DNA of 64,000 bases from Streptomyces aidingensis (GTDB taxonomy: Bacteria; Actinomycetota; Actinomycetes; Streptomycetales; Streptomycetaceae). The notes beneath the pieces were generated by a model, which saw only the letters and a program-made list of their open reading frames with translations, searched no databases and was not told where the DNA came from. Positions 1 to 7,564 of the stretch are shown piece by piece. Numbering within the stretch: position 1 is the first letter of the stretch; every line of letters starts with the position of its first letter. The stretch lies in NCBI RefSeq assembly GCF_900112355.1, contig NZ_FOLM01000005.1:124001-188000 (forward strand), read 5' to 3'. A program made the translations under genes and the position numbers.

Positions 1-440
1 TCCAGCGCGGCGGCGGCCTCGTGCCGCTGGTCGGCGCGGCGGTGACGCAGATCGAGCAGGGAGCCGGGGTAGTCCTCGCAGTCCGCCGCCACCCAGGGCA
101 CGCCGGCCATCTTCAGCAGCAGGGCGGCGGGCAGCGGGCTCTGGTGGTAGGAGGCCAGCACCAGCGCCCGGTCGTAGCGGCGGGCGGCGATCCGGTCGAC
201 CAGGGCGTCCATCGTGTCGCGCCGGACCCGGGGCGGGGAGAATCCCACCCACGGGGCGTCGTGCACCAGGATCTCGTCCAGACCGGGCAGCAGATGGGCG
301 GCGGCCTCGCCCAACGGCCCGCAGAGCATGGCGGTATGGGCGGAACCGGCGGCCACCGCGCGCACCGCCGGGCCGGCGAGCAGCACATCGCCGGCGTTGT
401 CCAGGCGGACCACCAGGGTCCGGGGGCGGCGGATGATCAT
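1..440 (-). CDS. glycosyltransferase family 9 (heptosyltransferase-like), C-terminus outside window
   Basis: About 146 N-terminal residues are visible; the gene runs off the left edge. The start MIIRRPRTLVVRLDNAGDVL matches the opening strand-loop of GT9/ADP-heptose:LPS heptosyltransferases, and the stretches AMLCGPLGEAAAHLLPG and WVGFSPP also fit the first Rossmann domain of that family. The ATG at 440 overlaps the TGA of the upstream phosphatase gene (ATGA), so the two are translationally coupled. Gram-positive actinobacteria lack LPS, so the acceptor is unknown; by context it is a sugar of a surface glycan or glycosylated metabolite. Family call is firm, substrate is inference. Confidence 0.8.
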   Translation of the reverse strand, partial: MIIRRPRTLVVRLDNAGDVLLAGPAVRAVAAGSAHTAMLCGPLGEAAAHLLPGLDEILVHDAPWVGFSPPRVRRDTMDALVDRIAARRYDRALVLASYHQSPLPAALLLKMAGVPWVAADCEDYPGSLLDLRHRRADQRHEAAAAL

Positions 441-1447
441 CGGTGCCCCCGGCTCTCCCGGCTCTCCCGGCTTTCCCGGTCCGCGGTGCCCGCCCCGGCC
501 CGTCCCCGACCGGTGCCCGTTCCGGTTCCGGTGCCGGTGCCGGCTCGGTGGCGGGGAACGTGCTCGCGCAGCAGGGCGCGCACCGCGGCGGCCACGGTGG
601 GCGCGGTCTCGGGCGCCTCGGCGATCTCCCGGGGGAGGGTGATCGGGGTGGGCACCAGCACCCCGCGCGCCCCGGCGGCCCGGGCGGCCCGCACGTCCGC
701 GCCGATGTCCCCGATGACCACGGTGTGTTCCGGGCGCACGCCGAGCCGGGCGCAGGCGGCGTGCACCAGGCCGGGGGCCGGCTTGCGGCAGCCGCAGCCC
801 TCGGCTGGGCCGTGCGGGCAGACGGCCCACACCGCGAACGGGCCGAGCAGTTCCTCGACGCGCCGCTGCACGGCCGTCAGCCGGTCCCGGGTGAGCAGGC
901 CGCGGGCGACGCCGGACTGATTGCTCACCACGCCGAGCGCGATGCCCCGGGCGCGCAGCAGTTCCAGCGCTTCCCGGACGCCGGGGACGGGCCGCACCCG
1001 CTCCGGGGCGTCGTTGTAGGGCACGTCCTCCACCAGCGTGCCGTCCCGGTCGAACAGCACCGCGCGCAGCCGGTCCGGCGGTGCCGGTGCCGGTGCCGCG
1101 GCGGTCCGGGGCCCCGGCCGGTCCCGGGCGGGAAAGAGCCACGGGGCCGGGGCGGGCGGCGGAGACCAGGGCGTCTGCGGGGACGGCACGGCTTCCGGCG
1201 CCGCCGCGGGCCGGGATATGCCGTGTCCGGACGGCGGCCGTCCGGACCGCGCCGGCCCCGTCCCGCCGCCCTCCGCCGCGGGGGCCGTGGCCACGGTGTC
1301 CGCCGTGTCCGCCGGGGCCTCCGGGGCCTCCGGGGCCTCCGGGGCGCACGGGGGCTGCGGGGCGGGCGTGCTGTGTCGCATGGGCCCGTGAGTAGCCGGA
1401 AGCCCGCCGTCGAAACCGTGGCCGGGTCCGTCACCGGTACGTATCAT
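437..1447 (-). CDS. HAD-IIIA phosphatase, D-glycero-D-manno-heptose-1,7-bisphosphatase (GmhB) type, with long disordered N-terminus
   Basis: The catalytic part starts near residue 130: LFDRDGTLVED is HAD motif I with the aspartate nucleophile, GVVSNQSGVARG is motif II, and CPHGPAEGCGCRKP is the zinc-binding loop plus lysine typical of GmhB and histidinol-phosphate phosphatases. VVIGDIGADVRAA is the last HAD motif. About 130 residues of Pro/Ala-rich sequence precede it, containing PEAPEAPEAP coded by 9-bp tandem repeats. The C-terminus carries GTGTGTGTG and RESRESRES repeats. The start at 1447 overlaps the GT2 stop (ATGA) and has a GGGGTGA-type ribosome site, so I keep the extension; a downstream start cannot be excluded. 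Likely role: dephosphorylation of a heptose bisphosphate in nucleotide-heptose synthesis for the neighbouring glycosyltransferases. Confidence 0.75.
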   Translation of the reverse strand: MIRTGDGPGHGFDGGLPATHGPMRHSTPAPQPPCAPEAPEAPEAPADTADTVATAPAAEGGGTGPARSGRPPSGHGISRPAAAPEAVPSPQTPWSPPPAPAPWLFPARDRPGPRTAAAPAPAPPDRLRAVLFDRDGTLVEDVPYNDAPERVRPVPGVREALELLRARGIALGVVSNQSGVARGLLTRDRLTAVQRRVEELLGPFAVWAVCPHGPAEGCGCRKPAPGLVHAACARLGVRPEHTVVIGDIGADVRAARAAGARGVLVPTPITLPREIAEAPETAPTVAAAVRALLREHVPRHRAGTGTGTGTGTGRGRAGAGTADRESRESRESRGHR

Positions 1448-2625
1448 GCGCTTTCACCCCGATGGCGCAGCAGGCCGGCCAGCCAGTGCCCGGCCGCCAC
1501 CGGCGGGATCAGCACGCTGGTGGTGACCATCCGGGCGGCCTCGTCGGCGGTGCGCGGGCCGGGCGCGATCCGGGCCGCCGCGAAGTCGGCGGTGCCGGCC
1601 AGCCACAGGCCGCCGCAGACGGCCGCGGCCCCGCGCCGTCCCAGGGCGGCGGCCAGCAGCGCCGCCGCGCCCGCCGCCGTGGTCGCCAGATGCCGGGGCA
1701 GCCGGCCGCGCGGCGCCTGGGCCCGGGACCACCAGTCGCGGCCGTGGATGCGGGTCATCAGCACGTCGTCGGCGTTGCCGGCCTGGGCGCGCACCGACAC
1801 CCACCAGTCCGCCGGGCGCACCGGATGCTCGGTGCGGCGGCGCCCCCGCTCCAGCGTCCAGCCGGTGTCCTGCACCCGCAGCGCCAGATCGGCGTCCTCC
1901 CGGAAGGCCCGCGGAAAGCGTTCGTCGAAGCCGCCGACGGCCTCCAGGGCGGCCCGGCGGTAGGCCATGTCGGCCGTGATCCAGCGGGCGTCGGCCAGCC
2001 CGGCGGTGACCCGTTCCCAGTCGGTGGCGCGTCGGTCCGGCGGCAGCGGGACACTGATCCGGCCCTGCACGCCGGCGGTGCCGGGGTCGGCGGCGGCCAG
2101 GTCGGCGGCCAGATCGGCGGCCCAGCCCGGGGAGGGCACCACGTCGTCGTCGAGGAAGGCGATCCAGCGTTCCGGGACGGTCCGCCAGCCGGCGTTGCGG
2201 GCGGCGGCCGGCCCGGCCGCCGGGCCGGTGACGATCTCCACCAGGGGGCGCAGCGGTGCGGGGACCGTCACCGGCAGCGGCTCGGGGTCGTGCGGCGGGC
2301 GGTCGTCCACCAGCACGATGCGCCGCGGCAGCGGGCCGTGGCCGGCGGCCAGCGCCTGGAGGGTCCGGGTCAGGCTGGGCCGGCCGAGGGTCGGGATCAC
2401 GACGGCGTAGGCCAGTTCCTCGGGCAGGCTCTCCGGCCGGCCCCGGCCGGTGCCGGCCGCCTCCGGGGGCGGGTGCCAGGACGCGGCGTCGCTCCAGTCG
2501 CCGGTGGCGTACCACTCCGGCACGCCGTCCGCGGCATCCGGGTCCCGGTCCCGGTCCCGGTCGTCGTCCTGCTGGTGCTCCTGCTCGTGCTCGTCCCCGT
2601 GCGGGCGGGTGGGTTCGGCGGCCAT
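1444..2625 (-). CDS. glycosyltransferase family 2
   Basis: GT-A fold protein of 393 residues. AYAVVIPTLGRPSLTRTL opens the nucleotide-sugar domain, IVLVDDRPP follows, and WIAFLDDDVVPSPGW holds the metal-binding D-D-D motif. The segment GGFDERFPRAFREDADLALR is the acceptor-side ED motif of GT2 enzymes. One or two hydrophobic segments near the C-terminus suggest membrane association. The N-terminal 35 residues are very acidic and repetitive (DDDRDRDRDPD), coded by short tandem repeats. I chose ATG 2625 because AAGGGG lies 8 nt upstream; GTG 2634 is in frame and possible. Its stop overlaps the phosphatase start, so the two are coupled. Donor and acceptor sugars are unknown. Confidence 0.8.
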   Translation of the reverse strand: MAAEPTRPHGDEHEQEHQQDDDRDRDRDPDAADGVPEWYATGDWSDAASWHPPPEAAGTGRGRPESLPEELAYAVVIPTLGRPSLTRTLQALAAGHGPLPRRIVLVDDRPPHDPEPLPVTVPAPLRPLVEIVTGPAAGPAAARNAGWRTVPERWIAFLDDDVVPSPGWAADLAADLAAADPGTAGVQGRISVPLPPDRRATDWERVTAGLADARWITADMAYRRAALEAVGGFDERFPRAFREDADLALRVQDTGWTLERGRRRTEHPVRPADWWVSVRAQAGNADDVLMTRIHGRDWWSRAQAPRGRLPRHLATTAAGAAALLAAALGRRGAAAVCGGLWLAGTADFAAARIAPGPRTADEAARMVTTSVLIPPVAAGHWLAGLLRHRGESA

Positions 2626-2725
2626 CCTCGGCACCCCTTTCCCTGGTTCTCCGGCCTCTTCCGGCGTCTTCCGGCTCTCTCTTCGGCCCTCTTGTCCGGC
2701 CTTCTCGGTCCCCGCGGCGCGGCGC

Positions 2726-4396
2726 TCAGACCACCGGCGGGCGGTCGGGACCGGCGAAGAAGGCGCCGCGCCGTACCGCGAACGGCCCGATCGCCAGCAG
2801 GTCGACGGGCGAGGAGCCGAAGCACTCCAGTGCGTCCCGGGGGTCGTCCACCATCGGCCGGCCGGCCGTGTTGAGGCTGGTGTTGACCACCACCGGCAGG
2901 CCGGTCAGCCGTTCGAAGGCGGTGAGCATGCGCGCGACGAGCGGCTCGGCGGCCGGGTCCACCGTCTGGATGCGGGCCGTGCCGTCCACATGCACCACGG
3001 CCGGGATGCGGTCCCGCCACTCCTCGTCCACCCGGTGCGTGAAGAGCATGTACGGGCTGGGCAGCGGCCCGTCGTGGAAGATCTCGCCCGCCCGGCCGGC
3101 CAGCACCATGGGTGCCACCGGCCGGAACTGCTCACGGCCCTTGACGTCGTTGAGCCGCTCCAGATTGCCCGACTTGCCGGGGTGGGCCAGCAGCGAACGG
3201 TGGCCCAGCGCCCGCGGACCGAACTCCGAACGTCCCTGGAACCAGGCCACGACGGCGTCGTCCGCCAGCGCCTGGGCGACCGTGACGGCGATGTCCGGCG
3301 GCCGTTCGTAGGGCACCGCCGCGGTCTTCAGCCACGCCTCCAGCTCGGCCTCCGACCAGCCGCGCCCCAGATCCGTCCCGGACATCGGCACGGCGGGCAC
3401 GCCGCCCCGGGCGGACAGCAGCAGGGCCGCGCCCAGCGCTGTGCCCGCGTCGCCCGCGGCGGGCTGCACCCACACCCGGGAGAACGGCCCCTCGCGGGCG
3501 ATCCGGGAGTTGGCCACGCAGTTCAGCGCCACCCCGCCGGCCATGGTGAGCACCGGGTCATGGGTCCGGCCGTGCAGCCAGCGCACCAGGTCCAGCAGGG
3601 TCTCCTCCAGACACGCCTGGGCGCTGGCGGCCAGATCGGCGTGCTCCTGGCCCCATGCCTGGCCGGGGCGGCGCGGCGGGCACAGCGTGTCCCAGGGCAC
3701 CGCGGTGGCGCGGAAGCCGCCGTCACCGGTGGCGTGCACATGGCGGCGGAGTTCGGACAGCATGCGGGGCCGGCCGTAGGAGGCCAGCGACATCACCTTG
3801 TACTCGTCGGACGAGCGCAGAAAGCCCAGATGCGCGGTGAGTTCCTCGTAGACCAGGCCCAGGGAGTGCGGGAGCGCCTGCGCGTGCAGCGGTTCCAGGT
3901 CTCCGGCGCCGTTGCGGCGGGCGGCCAGATGGGAGGCGGACTCACCGCGGCCGTCCAGCACCAGTACCGAGCAGTGCTCGGCGTCGGGGGCGGCGAAGGC
4001 GCCGGACGCGGCGTGCGCCATGTGGTGCGGCACGAAGCGGACGGCGGCGGGGTCCAGTCCCGGCAGGGCCTCGGCGAGGAAGCCGGGTGCCTCGCGGGCG
4101 TAGAGCTGGCGCAGATGGTCCCAGGGGTCGTCCAGGCCCAGGTCGTCCGCCGGGCGGGCCAGGGCCGGGTCGTAGGAGTAGGCGACCGCGTCCAGGTCCT
4201 GCGGGCGGAGACCGGCCTGCTTCAGGCACCAGGCGGCGGACTTCTCCGGCAGTTCCCAGGCGGAGAAGGGGAGCGGCCGTTTGCCGTGCTTGCGCCGGGA
4301 GAAACGTTCCTCCTCGGCGGCGGCCACCACCCTGCCGTCGATGACCAGAGCGGCGGCCGGGTCGTGGAACAGGGCGTTGATTCCGAGAATGCGCAT
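2726..4396 (-). CDS. carbamoyltransferase (NodU/CmcH/TobZ family)
   Basis: The protein (556 residues, normal for the family) begins MRILGINALFHDPAAALVID, the ASKHA-type N-terminal domain of O-carbamoyltransferases. HHMAHA supplies the histidines that bind carbamoyladenylate, EFGPRALGHRSLLAHP and FRPVAPMVLA mark the YrdC-like/C-terminal half, and PVVVNTSLN is the family end motif. It should transfer carbamoyl from carbamoyl phosphate, via ATP, to a hydroxyl of a sugar or metabolite. The start has GAAGGGG about 10 nt upstream. It lies between GT2 and the epimerase gene on the same strand, about 100 and 170 nt from them, implying a carbamoylated glycan or glycoside. The acceptor is not deducible. 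Confidence 0.88.
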   Translation of the reverse strand: MRILGINALFHDPAAALVIDGRVVAAAEEERFSRRKHGKRPLPFSAWELPEKSAAWCLKQAGLRPQDLDAVAYSYDPALARPADDLGLDDPWDHLRQLYAREAPGFLAEALPGLDPAAVRFVPHHMAHAASGAFAAPDAEHCSVLVLDGRGESASHLAARRNGAGDLEPLHAQALPHSLGLVYEELTAHLGFLRSSDEYKVMSLASYGRPRMLSELRRHVHATGDGGFRATAVPWDTLCPPRRPGQAWGQEHADLAASAQACLEETLLDLVRWLHGRTHDPVLTMAGGVALNCVANSRIAREGPFSRVWVQPAAGDAGTALGAALLLSARGGVPAVPMSGTDLGRGWSEAELEAWLKTAAVPYERPPDIAVTVAQALADDAVVAWFQGRSEFGPRALGHRSLLAHPGKSGNLERLNDVKGREQFRPVAPMVLAGRAGEIFHDGPLPSPYMLFTHRVDEEWRDRIPAVVHVDGTARIQTVDPAAEPLVARMLTAFERLTGLPVVVNTSLNTAGRPMVDDPRDALECFGSSPVDLLAIGPFAVRRGAFFAGPDRPPVV

Positions 4397-4533
4397 CTGA
4401 ACGGCCCCTTCGGCGGGCCGCTGCCGGGTACGGCGGCAGCGGGGTGGAACGGGGGGGAGCGGGAGGAGGGCGCGGGCTGCGCCCGGGCCCGCCACACGGG
4501 CGGCTACGGGCTACGCGGGTCACGGGCCCGGAA

Positions 4534-4578
4534 CGCCGGTCACACCGGTCACGCCGGTCACGCCGGTCACACCGGTCG
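4534..4578. repeat. five tandem 9-bp units across the end of the epimerase gene
   Basis: Units C(G/A)CCGGTCA repeat without interruption at 4534, 4543, 4552, 4561 and 4570 (last base differs). The epimerase stop codon (4567-4569) lies inside the array, so a change in copy number would change only the tail or 3' flank. The repeat is read from the sequence; slipped-strand origin is inference. Confidence 0.85.
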
Positions 4579-5616
4579 GGCCGGGCGCGGTCCGGCCCCG
4601 GCCGCGGCGCCGTCCCCGCCGCCGTCGCCGGCCGGGGCATGCTCGCGGAACCAGGCGATGGTGCGGGCCAGCCCGTCGTCCGCGTCGATCCGCGGCTCCC
4701 ACTGGAGCTTGCCGCGCGCCAGGGTGATGTCCGGGCAGCGCACCGCCGGATCGTCGGCCGGCCGCTCGATGAAGCTGATGACGGAGGAGGAGCCGGTCAG
4801 CCCGATGACCTTCCGGGCCAGCTCGATCATGGTGATCTCGTCCGGGTTGCCGATGTTGACCGGTCCGCGCAGGTCGGAGGCGGCCATGGCAAGGATGCCG
4901 CGCACCGTGTCGTCCACATAGGCCAGCGAGCGGGTCTGCCGGCCGTCACCGGTGACGGTGAGCGGCGCCCCGGCCAGCGCCTGGCGGATGAAGGTGGGCA
5001 CGGCCCGCCCGTCGTGGCCGCGCATCCGCGGCCCATAGGTGTTGAACAGCCGGACAATGCCCGTGTCGGTGCCGTGCGCCTCGGCCTCCGCGCAGGTCAG
5101 CGCCTCGGCGAAGCGCTTGGCCTCGTCGTAGACACTGCGCGGTCCCACCGGGTTCACATGCCCCCAGTAGGTCTCGCTCTGCGGATGCTGCTGGGGATCG
5201 CCGTACGCCTCGGAGGTGGAGGCGAGTACGAAGCGCGCACGGTGCCGCCGGGCGAGCTGGAGCGCGTTGCGGGTGCCCAGGCTGCCGGTGTCCAGGGTGT
5301 GCAGCGGCAGCCGCAGATAGTCGGCCGGCGAGGCCGGGGAGGCGAAGTGCAGCACCAGGTCCACCTCGCCGGGCACCTCGAACGGTTCGGTGACGTCCGC
5401 GGGTATCAGCGTGAAGCCGGGCCGCCCGCTGAGATGGGCGGTGTTCTCCGGGCGTCCGGTGCAGAAGTCGTCCACGCAGCACACCTCGGTGCCCTGCTCC
5501 AGCAGGGCGGTGCACAGATGCGAGCCGAGGAATCCCGCACCGCCGGTGACCACGGCACGCCGGAAGCGCGCCGGCCGCTGTGCCGCGGTCTCCTGCCGGG
5601 CCTGTCCTTCGTCCAT
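4567..5616 (-). CDS. NAD-dependent sugar epimerase/dehydratase, UDP-glucuronate decarboxylase type
   Basis: Extended SDR of 349 residues. AVVTGGAGFLGSHLC is the NAD-binding Rossmann motif, STSEAYGDP and SVYDEAKRFAE hold the catalytic Thr/Glu and Tyr-x3-Lys, and RLFNTYGPRM and SLAYVDDTVRGI are typical of the UDP-xylose synthase/dTDP-glucose dehydratase branch. The YGDP and YDEAKR forms favour UDP-glucuronate decarboxylase (UDP-xylose forming). Likely start ATG 5616; the 5' flank contains two 11-bp direct repeats (GTCCTGTGACT, 5630-5651). The last 20 residues after REHAPAGDG are Gly/Ala/Pro rich. It is first in a run of minus-strand sugar genes and probably supplies a nucleotide sugar to them. 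Confidence 0.82.
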   Translation of the reverse strand: MDEGQARQETAAQRPARFRRAVVTGGAGFLGSHLCTALLEQGTEVCCVDDFCTGRPENTAHLSGRPGFTLIPADVTEPFEVPGEVDLVLHFASPASPADYLRLPLHTLDTGSLGTRNALQLARRHRARFVLASTSEAYGDPQQHPQSETYWGHVNPVGPRSVYDEAKRFAEALTCAEAEAHGTDTGIVRLFNTYGPRMRGHDGRAVPTFIRQALAGAPLTVTGDGRQTRSLAYVDDTVRGILAMAASDLRGPVNIGNPDEITMIELARKVIGLTGSSSVISFIERPADDPAVRCPDITLARGKLQWEPRIDADDGLARTIAWFREHAPAGDGGGDGAAAGAGPRPARPV

Positions 5617-5682
5617 GATCTGCCGTCCTGTCCTGTGACTGTCCTGTGACTGTCCTGCGCCTTCCGTGGCTTCCGCGGCGGC

Positions 5683-6132
5683 TCAGTGCGGTGCCGGGGC
5701 GCGGCGCGGCAGGATGAGGCCGAGCGCCACCATGCCCACTCCCAGCCCGAAGTGCAGCCAGTCGTCCGCAGTGTTCAGGGGCACGAAGTTGGCGTCGCTG
5801 TCCTTGTCCACGGCGAGTCCGAAGATCCACAGCACCAGATAGATCAGGCCACCGCCGATGAGGAAGGAGCGGGCGAGCGCCGCGGTGCGGGCCATCAGCA
5901 CCCCGGCCACGCCGAAGGCCAGATGGACCAGGTTGTGCAGCACGGACACCTGGAAGAGTCCGAAGAGTTCGGCCTCCGACTCGTGCCCGGCGAACTTCAT
6001 CTCCCCGAAGTCGGTGGTGATGCCGGGAATGAAGCCCAGCACGCCCACCAGCAGGAACACCAGGCCGATCAGCGAGGCGGCGATGGATACGGGCGCCCCG
6101 CGGGCGACCGTAGTGCGGTAGCGGCTTGTCAT
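5683..6132 (-). CDS. DUF4383 family four-helix membrane protein
   Basis: 149 residues. Hydrophobic segments lie around ASLIGLVFLLVGVLGFI, VHLAFGVAGVLMA, FLIGGGLIYLVLWIFG and LHFGLGVGMVALGLIL, with the loop DSDANFVPLNTADDWLHF that I associate with DUF4383. No enzymatic residues are evident. The start at 6132 follows GGAGGGACAC; an upstream in-frame ATG (6207) lacks a ribosome site and lies upstream of the putative promoter. A GTTT-N15-GGGTAC element upstream suggests control by a SigB-type general stress sigma factor, in line with its divergent YihY-family neighbour. Function unknown. Confidence 0.8.
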   Translation of the reverse strand: MTSRYRTTVARGAPVSIAASLIGLVFLLVGVLGFIPGITTDFGEMKFAGHESEAELFGLFQVSVLHNLVHLAFGVAGVLMARTAALARSFLIGGGLIYLVLWIFGLAVDKDSDANFVPLNTADDWLHFGLGVGMVALGLILPRRAPAPH

Positions 6133-6189
6133 GTGTCCCTCCGGTTGACTGGCTGCACGGCAGCTCACTCGTGTACTGGCCGGAAGTGA

Positions 6190-6214
6190 GTACCCGCGCT
6201 CCGTCATGGAAAAC
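6190..6214 (-). promoter_or_regulatory. SigB-type promoter for the DUF4383 gene
   Basis: On the minus strand GTTT (6214-6211) is followed after exactly 15 nt by GGGTAC (6195-6190), matching the Streptomyces SigB consensus GNNTN14-16GGGTAC. A start about 50 nt upstream of ATG 6132 would result. No experiment backs it. Confidence 0.55.
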
Positions 6215-6252
6215 CGGGCAAAACATGACTGAATACCAACAAATCACAAAAA

Positions 6253-6302
6253 CCGATTACTACCTGTAATAATCGGGCGTGCTGTCCGCGCGGAACGGGT
6301 AT
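6253..6302 (+). promoter_or_regulatory. AT-rich inverted repeat and possible stress promoter upstream of the YihY gene
   Basis: CCGATTA (6253-6259) and TAATCGG (6270-6276) form a 7-bp inverted repeat in an unusually AT-rich patch. Directly after it, GCGT (6277-6280), 16 nt and GGGTAT (6297-6302) fit GNNT-N16-GGGTAT weakly. The repeat is certain, the promoter assignment is tentative. Confidence 0.35.
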
Positions 6303-6355
6303 CCGGGAGAGGTACACACCGTCCACCGCCTCCGGCATCCGACGAGGTGACAGTC

Positions 6356-7435
6356 ATGGCTCACGGTGCTTCCCTGCCCGACGGTCCGGGCGAACTCAGC
6401 GGTCGGTCCTGGCGGGACGTGCTGAAACGCACCCTGAAGAACTTCAAGGCGGACAACCTGACCGACTGGGCAGCCGCCCTGACCTACTACGGCGTTCTGT
6501 CGATCTTCCCGGCCCTGCTGGCCCTGGTCTCGATCCTCGGCCTGATCGGCTCGGACGCCATCGACCCGCTGGTCGACAACGTCGCCTCGCTGGCGCCCGG
6601 CGCCGTGCAGGAGGTGCTGACCAGCGCCCTGGACCAGTTGCGGGGCAGCCGGGGCGCGGCGGGGCTCGCGCTGGTCGTCGGTCTGGCGGTCGCCCTGTGG
6701 TCCGCCTCCGGGTATGTGGCCGCCTTCATGCGGGCCTCCAACATCGTCTACCGCGTGCCGGAGGGGCGGCCGGTGTGGAAGACCCTGCCGGTGCGGGTGG
6801 GCGTCACCCTGGTGCTGGTGGTGGGACTGGCGCTGACGGCCGTCGGCATCACCGTCACCGGGGGCATCGCCCGCCGGGTCGGCGATGTCTTCGGCCTGGG
6901 CGACACCGCCGTCCTGGTCTGGGACATCGCCAAATGGCCGGTGCTGCTGCTGCTGATCAGCGTGATGATCGCGCTGCTGTACTGGGCCTCGCCCAACGTG
7001 AAGCAGCCCGGCTTCCGCTGGATCACCCCGGGCAGCCTGCTGGCCGTGATCGTCTGGATCATCGCGTCGGCGGCCTTCGCCCTCTACGTCGCCAACTTCG
7101 GCAGCTACAACCAGACCTACGGCTCGATCGCGGCCGTGATCATCTTCCTGATCTGGCTCTGGCTCACCAACACCGTGATCCTGCTGGGCCACAAGCTGAA
7201 CGCCGAACTCGACCGCGGCCGGGCCGTGGAGGCCGGCCTGCCGCCCGGCCACGAGCCGTTCGCCGAACTCCGCGACTCCCGCAAGGCCGACACCGAGTCC
7301 AAGGAACGGGCCGAGGAGACCGCCGAGCGCACCGGAGCCACCGGCCCGCACCGTTCGGACCGCCGGGACCGGGACACGGACAACGGCACCGACAGGGACA
7401 GCGACACCGGCAGCTCCGGCGCCACCGCGGCCTGA
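6356..7435 (+). CDS. YihY/virulence factor BrkB family membrane protein
   Basis: 359 residues. The sequence DNLTDWAAALTYYGVLSIFP is diagnostic of the YihY (UPF0761) family; about six membrane helices follow, with LRGSRGAAGLALVVGLAVAL and YGSIAAVIIFLIWLWLTN also typical. The cytoplasmic C-terminal tail from about residue 300 is highly charged and repetitive (DRRDRDTDNGTDRDSD), likely disordered. ATG 6356 is preferred because GACGAGG lies 8-9 nt upstream; GTG 6347 overlaps that site. Family members are often annotated as ribonuclease BN in error; the role is envelope-related but not established. Divergent from the DUF4383 gene across a 223-bp promoter region. Confidence 0.85.
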   Translation: MAHGASLPDGPGELSGRSWRDVLKRTLKNFKADNLTDWAAALTYYGVLSIFPALLALVSILGLIGSDAIDPLVDNVASLAPGAVQEVLTSALDQLRGSRGAAGLALVVGLAVALWSASGYVAAFMRASNIVYRVPEGRPVWKTLPVRVGVTLVLVVGLALTAVGITVTGGIARRVGDVFGLGDTAVLVWDIAKWPVLLLLISVMIALLYWASPNVKQPGFRWITPGSLLAVIVWIIASAAFALYVANFGSYNQTYGSIAAVIIFLIWLWLTNTVILLGHKLNAELDRGRAVEAGLPPGHEPFAELRDSRKADTESKERAEETAERTGATGPHRSDRRDRDTDNGTDRDSDTGSSGATAA

Positions 7436-7564
7436 CCCTCCTGCCCGCCCGCCCGCGCCGAGCCGGCCCTTCATTCACCATGGCGGTATCCCGGTCGGCC
7501 TCTGCTGTGGGATTGTGCGGCAGTGGGATCTTCACTTCCGGCCACCGCCCCCCGGCGAGCAGGC

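Noticed and set aside
4534..4578. CRISPR-like array
   Set aside because: Units are 9 bp and contiguous with no spacers; no cas genes in the window.
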